Assembly: GCA_964439885.1 (NCBI GenBank)
Contig: CAYTPE010000048.1
Span: forward strand, 1-8,959
DNA from: CAYTPE01 sp964439885
GTDB lineage: Bacteria; Patescibacteriota; Patescibacteriia; Magasanikbacterales; GWA2-37-8
Reading direction: 5' to 3'
DNA length: 8,959 bases
The notes beneath the pieces were generated by a model. It worked only from the letters and a program-made list of their open reading frames with translations, had not been told where the DNA came from and did not search any database. This document shows positions 1-5,025 of the stretch, one piece after another; the first letter of the stretch is position 1, and each line of letters opens with the position of its first letter. A program made the position numbers and the translations under genes.

Positions 1-615
1 GTACTGTTGCTCGACGTGACTCCACTTTCTCTCGGTATCGAAACCATGGGCAGTGTGTTTACCAAACTCATCGAGCGCAACACTACTATCCCCACATCTA
101 AATCGCAAGTATTCTCTACGGCTGCCGACAATCAACCGGCCGTATCAATTCGTGTTGCGCAGGGTGAACGCCCCATGTTTGCCGATAACAAATTGCTCGG
201 ACAATTTGATCTCACCGGTCTTCCCCCAGCTCCCCGCGGCGTGCCACAGATCGAAGTTACGTTCGATATAGACGCGAATGGTATTCTCCATGTAAAGGCC
301 AAAGATAAAGGCACCAACAAAGAGCAGTCGATTCGCATTGAGTCTTCCACCGGCCTCTCCAAAGAAGAAATCGAGAAAATGAAGAAAGACGCCGAGGCGC
401 ACGCTACCGAAGACAAGAAAAAGCAAGAACTCATCGAAGCGCGCAACATTGCCGACACCATGGTGTACACCACCGAAAAAATGATGAAAGAAATCGAAGA
501 GAAGAAAGTCGCTGCCGTTACCGACGACGAAAAGAAAGCGGTGAACGACGCCCTAGCCAAAGTAAAAGACGTTAAAGACAAAGATGACGCCGAAGCGATT
601 AAAAAAGCGGAGTAA
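1..615 (+). CDS. dnaK: Chaperone DnaK (Hsp70), C-terminal part, frame broken before its true end
   Basis: Hsp70 chaperone that binds exposed hydrophobic segments of client proteins in the cytoplasm, working with DnaJ and GrpE. The gene enters from outside the window. The first visible residues, VLLLD followed by VTPLSLGIET, are the interdomain linker and first strand of the substrate-binding domain, so the whole ATPase domain lies upstream. The beta-sandwich follows (QGERPMFADNKLLGQFDLTG, then FDIDANGILHVKAKDKGT), then the alpha-helical lid from about TGLSKEEIEKM onward. Frame 1 stops at TAA 613-615 just after AEAIKKAE, inside the lid helices and before the usual C-terminal tail. That tail is encoded immediately downstream in another frame (separate entry). 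The family assignment is certain. Whether the stop is real, an assembly error or a recoding site cannot be decided from this sequence. Confidence 0.96.
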   Translation, partial: VLLLDVTPLSLGIETMGSVFTKLIERNTTIPTSKSQVFSTAADNQPAVSIRVAQGERPMFADNKLLGQFDLTGLPPAPRGVPQIEVTFDIDANGILHVKAKDKGTNKEQSIRIESSTGLSKEEIEKMKKDAEAHATEDKKKQELIEARNIADTMVYTTEKMMKEIEEKKVAAVTDDEKKAVNDALAKVKDVKDKDDAEAIKKAE

Positions 616-748
616 AGCCGCGCAGGCGGTGGGGACCAAGTTGTATCAGCAGGAGCAGAGTAAACAGTCAGCAGACAACAGTAATCAGAGCGAACCGAAA
701 AAAGAAGACGGTCCAATTGAGGGCGAAGTTGTTGATGATAAAAAATAA
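614..748 (+). pseudogene. dnaK: Displaced C-terminal tail of DnaK in the +1 frame
   Basis: Reading from AAA at 614 in frame 2 gives KAAQAVGTKLYQQEQ, a linker rich in S, N, Q and K, and an acidic end (EGEVVDDKK) before TAA at 746-748. This is the typical end of DnaK: the last lid helix with its LYQQ-like segment, a disordered linker and the acidic tail that resembles EEVKDKK in E. coli. It has no start codon of its own and must once have been fused to the upstream frame. From the Ile at 598 to the Tyr at 644 there are 46 bases, whereas family members as I recall them have about 19 codons (57 bases) there. A net loss of 11 bases would explain both the frame change and the shortened helix. The tail is undecayed, which suggests a recent event, a sequencing or assembly error, or translation by frameshifting. 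Confidence 0.85.
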
Positions 749-755
749 ATAATCT

Positions 756-1202
756 ATGTTCAAACGAACGCATATATTGTATACTGTTTTCGTTGTGAGT
801 ACTCTTGCGCTGTTCGGCGCCGGATGCTCGTTTCGCAACAGTCCAACCACAAGCAACCCTACGACCTCTACAAGCACTCTAGTGGTCTCTACTACCACGT
901 CTTCCGATGTAAGTGATGCGGATAAAGCCCTGGCCCATGATGTGGTTGGTTTTTGGGAGGGTGGACCAGGCAGCGAGGAGATAGACATATATGAAGATGG
1001 TACATTCAGTTCATTTCTGCACGACCATCCGTTTTATAGCGGTACCTGGAAGATTGACCATGGCGCGCTTGTGCTCTCCGACAGCACCGAGCTGCATCGC
1101 TATACCAATATCACTCGTGAAAGCGACGGCTCTCTCAATATGGTTGATGGTGAAAGCGGCGAGTTTCTAACTTGGGATCCAATCGAAACGTTTTCAAAGT
1201 AA
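756..1202 (+). CDS. Small secreted lipoprotein with lipocalin-like W/DGTF/GTW domain (copy 1)
   Basis: A predicted 148-residue lipoprotein anchored outside the cytoplasmic membrane. Residues 1-23 form a signal peptide (KR near the start, a hydrophobic core, then LFGAG) before Cys24. The -3 residue is Gly, so the lipobox is near-consensus rather than perfect. Residues 29-50 are a Ser/Thr-rich linker. A compact domain follows with GFW (65-67), an IDIYEDGTF strand (76-84), SGTW (95-98) and a LVLSD strand. This spacing of W, DGTF and GTW resembles small lipocalin-like or DUF-type beta-barrel lipoproteins, but the exact family is not recognised. It starts 7 bases after the displaced dnaK tail and is followed by a paralogue in the same order of motifs. 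No Shine-Dalgarno sequence precedes the ATG. The ligand and function are unknown. Confidence 0.85.
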   Translation: MFKRTHILYTVFVVSTLALFGAGCSFRNSPTTSNPTTSTSTLVVSTTTSSDVSDADKALAHDVVGFWEGGPGSEEIDIYEDGTFSSFLHDHPFYSGTWKIDHGALVLSDSTELHRYTNITRESDGSLNMVDGESGEFLTWDPIETFSK

Positions 1203-1224
1203 TTAACTATTAACATGTCATCGT

Positions 1225-1662
1225 ATGACAAACAAATTGGTAGCAGGAATGGGGGTCGCGCTTACGTTAATTTTGGCTGGGGCCGGGTGTAGCTCGGGCA
1301 GCACCACGACCAAAGAAGCGCAGCAAAATACGTTTAGCAAAGAAGCGATGGTGGGTATTTGGAGGGGTGATATCACCGGCGCCGATGTTATTGAGCTGCG
1401 AGCGGATGGTACGTTCACCTCGATCATTTCCGCCAAAGAAAAATCAGCTCAAACAGATGACGAACTCGTTTCCGATCTCAAAAGTAAAGAAGGTTCGAAT
1501 GGCACGTGGGAAGTAGATGGCACCAATCTTGTGTTGCATGATCCGATTTATGTCACCGATGGTACACTGGAAAACGCAACACTCAATGGTAACACATTTA
1601 CTGGTTTTGATAAAAACATGGGGGAAGAATATGGCCACGAAACATGGACACGAATTAAATAA
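1225..1662 (+). CDS. Small secreted lipoprotein with lipocalin-like W/DGTF/GTW domain (copy 2)
   Basis: A predicted 145-residue lipoprotein, paralogous to the preceding gene and 22 bases downstream of it. The signal peptide is residues 1-21 (K4, a hydrophobic core ending ILAGAG) with lipidated Cys22. A short SGSTTT linker leads into the same domain: GIW (44-46), IELRADGTF (56-64), GTW (93-95) and a NLVLHD strand, with a further ATLNGNTFTG hairpin. Between DGTF and GTW it carries about 18 more residues than copy 1, a charged segment (AKEKSAQTDDELVSDLKSK) that probably forms a surface loop or helix. The conserved motifs with divergent sequence elsewhere point to an old tandem duplication. No Shine-Dalgarno sequence is seen. 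A strong RNA hairpin follows its stop codon. The role is unknown; an extracytoplasmic binding or envelope function is only a guess. Confidence 0.86.
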   Translation: MTNKLVAGMGVALTLILAGAGCSSGSTTTKEAQQNTFSKEAMVGIWRGDITGADVIELRADGTFTSIISAKEKSAQTDDELVSDLKSKEGSNGTWEVDGTNLVLHDPIYVTDGTLENATLNGNTFTGFDKNMGEEYGHETWTRIK

Positions 1663-1675
1663 TCGTGCGTAGACA

Positions 1676-1708
1676 GACTGATCCTCTACAGCATGTAGGG
1701 GGTTAGTT
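1676..1708 (+). terminator. Strong RNA hairpin, terminator-like but with a poor U-tract
   Basis: Bases 1676-1690 pair with 1694-1708 around a GCA loop: 15 consecutive pairs, four of them G-U when read as + strand RNA (1685/1699, 1682/1702, 1680/1704, 1676/1708). Those four become A-C mismatches in the opposite strand, so the structure fits a + strand transcript. It lies 14 bases after the second lipoprotein and 18 bases before the next start codon. The following TTGTTTGT is only partly T-rich, so termination may be partial, or the hairpin may protect mRNA ends. Confidence 0.55.
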
Positions 1709-1726
1709 GTTTGTAATAGTATACAT

Positions 1727-2194
1727 ATGTTGATTGATTCTCCAAATTTTGAGCCACCTAGCGAACTTGAATTGAACACAAAAAAACTTGTTGAAGCTGC
1801 GAAAAATGCCAATGCAGCGAAAGAGTTCCCTGACCCCGCCTTAGCAGATATAGATATTGAGCATTTAGACAAGGATAGTATTGGTGCGTTTGTGGATTTT
1901 GTTGGACGAATGGCAGACATACGTAGTCTGCTTGTGAAAGAATGTTCAGAAGCGGATCTTGATGAAGTGTGCAAAAATATAATCTTGCATAAGCAGCGAT
2001 TAGAACAATTGAGTCAAATGTCAGTCAATGAAAAAAATGTAAATGCGCAGGCCGCATCTGCGTTTCTTAGAAATAAAATAAACAATTTTTATTCAACCGC
2101 ATATAGTTGGCAGAAACATAATATTACATTTGATGAAGCTCTTGACTATTTACGTGAGGATTATGGTAGTATAAGCCCAATAATTTTTCCGTAA
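1727..2194 (+). CDS. Hypothetical protein, soluble and mostly helical, AT-rich gene
   Basis: A 155-residue protein that I do not recognise. It has no signal peptide and no membrane segment, so it is probably cytoplasmic. The sequence is rich in charged residues and Leu/Ala and looks mainly helical: a Pro/Glu N-terminal segment (FEPPSELELNTKKL), a central helical stretch (GAFVDFVGRMADIRSLLVKE, then a second helix to about HKQRLEQLSQMS) and a C-terminal part with Trp and several Tyr that ends SPIIFP. I see no catalytic motif. Counting 1741-2160 gives 158 G or C in 420 bases (about 38%), against 85 in 180 (47%) at 6481-6660 in the murA-family gene. It sits between a strong hairpin and dnaJ and has no Shine-Dalgarno sequence. 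The length, normal ATG and TAA, and absence of a better frame support a real gene. Confidence 0.72.
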   Translation: MLIDSPNFEPPSELELNTKKLVEAAKNANAAKEFPDPALADIDIEHLDKDSIGAFVDFVGRMADIRSLLVKECSEADLDEVCKNIILHKQRLEQLSQMSVNEKNVNAQAASAFLRNKINNFYSTAYSWQKHNITFDEALDYLREDYGSISPIIFP

Positions 2195-2214
2195 AATTAA
2201 AACATAAGAATGAC

Positions 2215-3315
2215 ATGTCTAAAGATTATTACAAAACTCTCGGAGTCGATAAAAACGCCTCACCCGAAGAAATAAAAAAAGCTTTCAAAAAGCTCGCCAT
2301 GGAGCACCACCCAGATAGACCAGGTGGCAATGAGGCTAAGTTTAAAGAAATTAACGAGGCCTACCAAGTGCTCGGCGACAAAGATAAGCGCGCTCGGTAT
2401 GACCAGTTCGGGTCTGATTTTGAACAGCAAGGCGGCTTTGGTGGCGGCGCGAGCTGGGAAGACGTGATGAATGCGTTCCGCAGCGGTGGCGGCGGCCAAT
2501 TCGGCGGTGGCTTCGGCGGAGTTGATCTCGGCGATATATTCGGCGACATGTTTGGTTTTGGCAGTGGTTCAAGAGGTGCGCGCCAATCACGTGGTCGTGA
2601 TATCCAAGTAGATGTTGAACTTGATTTTAAAGAAGCGGCGTTTGGTGTAGAGCGTGAGATCAGTTTACGCAAGCAATCCACCTGCGAGGTCTGCAAAGGA
2701 AGTGGGGGAGAGCCGGGAAGCAAGATTGAAGAGTGCAAAACGTGCCACGGACAAGGCCAGGTCATGCAGCAGCAGCGCACGTTCTTGGGCACGATGCAAA
2801 CGGTCGCCACCTGCCCCACCTGCCATGGTCGAGGAAAGTTTCCGGAAAAGAAATGCAAGCACTGTGGCGGTGATGGCATCCTAGCAAAAAGTGAAACAGT
2901 CAAAATAAAAATCCCAGCCGGTATCGATAACGGGCAATCAATTCGCGTCACCGGACACGGTGAGGCCGCGCCGCACCAAGGGCAGGCAGGGGATTTATAC
3001 GTCGTATCGCACATTAAACCGTCCAAAGTGTTCGAACGTGAAGGCTACAACGTATTGACGGGCGCTGAAATTAGTTTTGCGCAAGCCGCGCTTGGCGATA
3101 CTATCGAAGTGGAAACAATCGACGGCCCACTCAAAGTGGTGGTGCCGGAAGGCACGGAGTCGGGGCAGCTCATCCGCCTCAAAGGCAAAGGCATTCCCGA
3201 ACTTGGTCGCGAACACAATCGTGGTGACCATTATGTGCGCGTGAAAATTCGCGTGCCAAAGAAGTTGAGTAAAGAAGCAAGGAAAAAACTAGATGAGTTA
3301 AAAAAAGAGTTATAA
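2215..3315 (+). CDS. dnaJ: Chaperone protein DnaJ (Hsp40)
   Basis: Cytoplasmic co-chaperone that delivers clients to DnaK and stimulates its ATPase. It is a full-length type I DnaJ of 366 residues, close to the usual size. The J domain covers residues 1-70 with the essential HPD at 32-34. A Gly/Phe-rich region follows (about 73-118). The zinc domain has all four CxxCxGxG-type repeats, starting at Cys157, Cys174, Cys200 and Cys214; the fourth reads CKHCGGDG. Two C-terminal beta domains follow and the protein ends in a Lys-rich helix (ARKKLDELKKEL). The ATG at 2215 gives the canonical SKDYYKTLGV start. It lies 20 bases after the hypothetical gene, in the same direction as dnaK, and 61 bases before the sigma factor start. 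No Shine-Dalgarno or CIRCE-like operator is visible upstream. Confidence 0.98.
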   Translation: MSKDYYKTLGVDKNASPEEIKKAFKKLAMEHHPDRPGGNEAKFKEINEAYQVLGDKDKRARYDQFGSDFEQQGGFGGGASWEDVMNAFRSGGGGQFGGGFGGVDLGDIFGDMFGFGSGSRGARQSRGRDIQVDVELDFKEAAFGVEREISLRKQSTCEVCKGSGGEPGSKIEECKTCHGQGQVMQQQRTFLGTMQTVATCPTCHGRGKFPEKKCKHCGGDGILAKSETVKIKIPAGIDNGQSIRVTGHGEAAPHQGQAGDLYVVSHIKPSKVFEREGYNVLTGAEISFAQAALGDTIEVETIDGPLKVVVPEGTESGQLIRLKGKGIPELGREHNRGDHYVRVKIRVPKKLSKEARKKLDELKKEL

Positions 3316-3324
3316 CTCACGAAT

Positions 3325-3379
3325 CATGATGCAGATAGCATGGTGCATATGTGTCGTGTTATCTGCCTACTGCATCATG
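3325..3379 (+). promoter_or_regulatory. Inverted repeat covering the sigma factor start codon
   Basis: CATGATGCAG (3325-3334) is perfectly complementary to CTGCATCATG (3370-3379), and the second arm ends with the ATG at 3377 of the sigma gene. The left arm can extend: GCAGATA (3331-3337) also pairs with TATCTGC (3360-3366), so a 13-pair stem with a 7-base bulge (3367-3373) is possible. A further TGCAT at 3344-3348 allows a competing small hairpin. In mRNA this would bury the start codon; in DNA it could be a protein-binding palindrome. No T-run follows, so it is not an intrinsic terminator. A regulatory role is inferred. Confidence 0.5.
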
Positions 3380-3880
3380 GACAAACGCGCCTTTGAAAAA
3401 TTCTACAATGAACATTTTGACAAGCTCTATCGGTTTGTCTTTTTTCGTTGTGGCCGAGACGAAGCGCTCGCGCAAGATTTGGTGTCGGAAATATTTATGA
3501 AAGCGCTCAAGCACTTCCATGAGTACGACGAAACCAAAAGCAAGAGCGCGTGGCTGCTTACTATAGCTCGTAATCATATGGCCAACTATTGGCGCGATCA
3601 CAAAGCTACTGAACCATTAGTCGTTTTTAATGATGAAGGTGAAAAGGAAGATGATAGTATGTGGATAAAAGGGTCGTTGGAAGCTTGGCAAAAGCAGGAT
3701 GCCAGTCGCACGGTGAAAGAAATTTTGGCTCTACTCAGCGAAAATGAACGAGAGATTGTAACTTTACACTACCTTTTGGGGTATTCTTATGCAGAAATAG
3801 CCGAGAAAAATAATATGACCGAGGTAGCGGTGAAAGTAGCGGCGCACCGCGCGCTCAAAAAAATGAAACCTCACGTATGA
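3377..3880 (+). CDS. RNA polymerase sigma factor, ECF (sigma-70 family group IV)
   Basis: A short alternative sigma factor of 167 residues that would direct RNA polymerase to a specific promoter set. Region 2 spans about residues 5-76: FEKFYNEHFDKLYRFVFFRC, then ALAQDLVSEIFMKAL (the DLxxEIFxKA core-binding helix) and WLLTIARNHMANYWRDHK (promoter -10 recognition). An acidic linker follows, then region 4 at about 112-164 with LSENEREIVTLHYLLGYSYAEIAE and a helix-turn-helix ending VAAHRALKKMK. There is no region 1.1 or region 3, as expected for ECF sigmas. An ATG at 3326 in frame would add 17 residues (IAWCICVVLSAYC and flanks) unlike any sigma N-terminus; the ATG at 3377 gives the family-like MDKRAFEKFYNEHF. 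Its stop overlaps the next start as ATGA, implying translational coupling to the membrane partner. The start lies within an inverted repeat. Confidence 0.93.
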   Translation: MDKRAFEKFYNEHFDKLYRFVFFRCGRDEALAQDLVSEIFMKALKHFHEYDETKSKSAWLLTIARNHMANYWRDHKATEPLVVFNDEGEKEDDSMWIKGSLEAWQKQDASRTVKEILALLSENEREIVTLHYLLGYSYAEIAEKNNMTEVAVKVAAHRALKKMKPHV

Positions 3881-4581
3881 AATTCATAAAAGGACAATTA
3901 AAAGCTTTGCAAAAGGAACTTTCTGCCAAGCGATCGTTTAAGCGTGCGCTGTGGAGAGATCTTGATACAGCCTGGGACGCTCGCCATTTGCCGGCATACG
4001 CATGGTATCAAACCCTGCGTTTCCGTTATAGTATGGCGGTCATTGCCGCTTTTATGGCTGTGGCGACCGTTACGACGAGTGCCTACGCGTATTCAAGTTC
4101 CGAAGTGACTGACGGCACACCGCTCTATCCAATTAAGCAAACCATTGAAGCCGCAGAAAAATCATTGCAAACAACACCCACTGCCAAAGCTAATTTTTTA
4201 CTGAAACAAATGAAACGACGTGAAGCCGAAAAAAAAGTTTTGGAGAAGCGACAGGCAAACGTGCAGAAGGTGGACGTGGCGCTCTCACATGTGGCGAGTG
4301 AATTGCAGGACATAGACGAGCAAGAAATTAAAACGTCATCAACTACCGAAGCTCAAGAACTTCACAAAAAAATTCAACAAAAACTTGAACATCGAAAAGA
4401 GAAGCTCGAGAAGCGAGAAGAACATTTAGAGAAGCAGCGTGACCATCTTCAATCGCTCATCGGTGTATCCACGACTGACCGAATGAATACTGAACAAACG
4501 AGTAACACTGAAGAAGACCCTGAACACAAAAGTGATGAGAAAAAAACCGAACGACGTTCACAGAGAAACAGACAAGAATAA
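3877..4581 (+). CDS. DUF5667-like single-pass membrane protein, candidate anti-sigma factor
   Basis: A 234-residue membrane protein encoded directly after the sigma factor with a 4-base ATGA overlap. Residues 1-50 form a basic cytoplasmic segment with several helices. Residues about 52-72 are one transmembrane helix (MAVIAAFMAVATVTTSAYAY). The outer part begins DGTPLYPIKQTIEAAEKSL, matching the conserved start of DUF5667 domains (G-x-LYPxKxxxE), followed by an AKANFLLKQMKRREAEK helix. Residues about 135-200 are a very charged coiled coil (repeated EKREEHLEKQRDHL-like units), and the last 30 residues are a disordered polar tail. In many bacteria an ECF sigma gene is followed by its membrane anti-sigma, so this is the natural candidate. 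It has no cysteine at all, so it is not a zinc-binding anti-sigma of the ZAS type. The link to sigma inhibition is inferred from context. Confidence 0.83.
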   Translation: MKFIKGQLKALQKELSAKRSFKRALWRDLDTAWDARHLPAYAWYQTLRFRYSMAVIAAFMAVATVTTSAYAYSSSEVTDGTPLYPIKQTIEAAEKSLQTTPTAKANFLLKQMKRREAEKKVLEKRQANVQKVDVALSHVASELQDIDEQEIKTSSTTEAQELHKKIQQKLEHRKEKLEKREEHLEKQRDHLQSLIGVSTTDRMNTEQTSNTEEDPEHKSDEKKTERRSQRNRQE

Positions 4582-4615
4582 AAAATAATCCGACACATTG
4601 TCGGGTTATTTTTAT
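4581..4615. terminator. Bidirectional intrinsic terminator
   Basis: AATAATCCGACA (4584-4595) pairs with TGTCGGGTTATT (4599-4610) around a CAT loop, 12 pairs with one G-T wobble, extendable by A-T pairs to 4581/4613. It is followed by T-rich sequence on the + strand and flanked by an A-run on the left, which gives a U-tract on the - strand. It therefore suits both converging transcripts. It begins at the last base of the anti-sigma candidate's stop codon and overlaps the RNase H stop codon (4612-4614). Confidence 0.9.
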
Positions 4616-5013
4616 AAATGGCTATCGAGCGCCTTATTTACTTCTGCGTCGGCCGCTTTGTTGCCGGCTCGCAGGGTGTGCCGGTAGGTGACTTTTTTGA
4701 ACTGAGCGGCGGTGTTGTACACTTGGATAAAAAGTTTCTGCAGCGTGGGTTCTTTCACTTTGTATTCGCCGCGCATTTGTTTAACGACCAGTTCGCTATC
4801 GAGCACGCAGTCTACTTCGTCGGCGCCGAGCTCCTTGGCTTTTTTGAGGGCCGAGAGGAGTGCTGAGTACTCGGCAAAATTGTTAGTCTGGTGCCCTAAG
4901 TACTCACCATACGCTGCCACCACTTCTCCCTGTTCGTTTTCAATCACGACTCCGAGCGCCGCTGGGCCAGGGTTACCGCGCGCCCCCCCATCCGTTCGAG
5001 TTATCAATTTCAT
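4612..5013 (-). CDS. rnhA: Ribonuclease H, type I
   Basis: Cytoplasmic endonuclease that cuts the RNA strand of RNA-DNA hybrids (R-loops, primers) using two metal ions. At 133 residues it is compact, like archaeal-style and CPR type I enzymes that lack the basic protrusion of E. coli RNase HI. The catalytic acidic residues are present: Asp8 in TDGGARGNPGPA, Glu48 in NNFAEYSALLSAL, Asp72 in VLDSELVVKQM and Asp122 in AGNKAADAEVNKAL. His112 in YRHTLRAGN matches the mobile histidine region. It starts 12 bases after the PEGA gene's stop on the same strand, so the two are probably cotranscribed. Its stop codon sits at the edge of the shared terminator. There is no Shine-Dalgarno sequence. The ATG at 5011-5013 gives the canonical start just before the first beta strand. 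Confidence 0.94.
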   Translation of the reverse strand: MKLITRTDGGARGNPGPAALGVVIENEQGEVVAAYGEYLGHQTNNFAEYSALLSALKKAKELGADEVDCVLDSELVVKQMRGEYKVKEPTLQKLFIQVYNTAAQFKKVTYRHTLRAGNKAADAEVNKALDSHL

Positions 5014-5025
5014 AATGAGCGTGTC

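Noticed and set aside
132..773. Long open frame on the - strand (213 codons) opposite dnaK
   Set aside because: It lies antisense to a clear DnaK frame, has Ser-rich composition expected from the complement of Lys/Glu codons, and has no recognisable motif.
1707..1726. TAGTAT/TATACA -10-like box just before the gene at 1727
   Set aside because: It is too close to the start codon for a normal leader and has no convincing -35 at the right spacing; it could only serve a leaderless transcript.
640..2214. CIRCE-type heat-shock operator upstream of dnaJ or the lipoproteins
   Set aside because: I searched by eye for TTAGCACTC with its inverted partner and found neither arm.
2420..2545. GGTGGCGGC-like repetitive DNA
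   Set aside because: This is the coding sequence of the DnaJ Gly/Phe-rich region, not an independent repeat.
2361..3026. Long open frame on the - strand (221 codons) opposite dnaJ
   Set aside because: Its Pro- and Cys-rich sequence is the complement of the Gly-rich and zinc-finger codons of DnaJ.
3326..3376. Earlier ATG for the sigma factor, adding 17 residues
   Set aside because: The extra residues (IAWCICVVLSAYC and flanks) do not resemble a sigma N-terminus, while the ATG at 3377 matches the family start. The extension is part of the inverted repeat.
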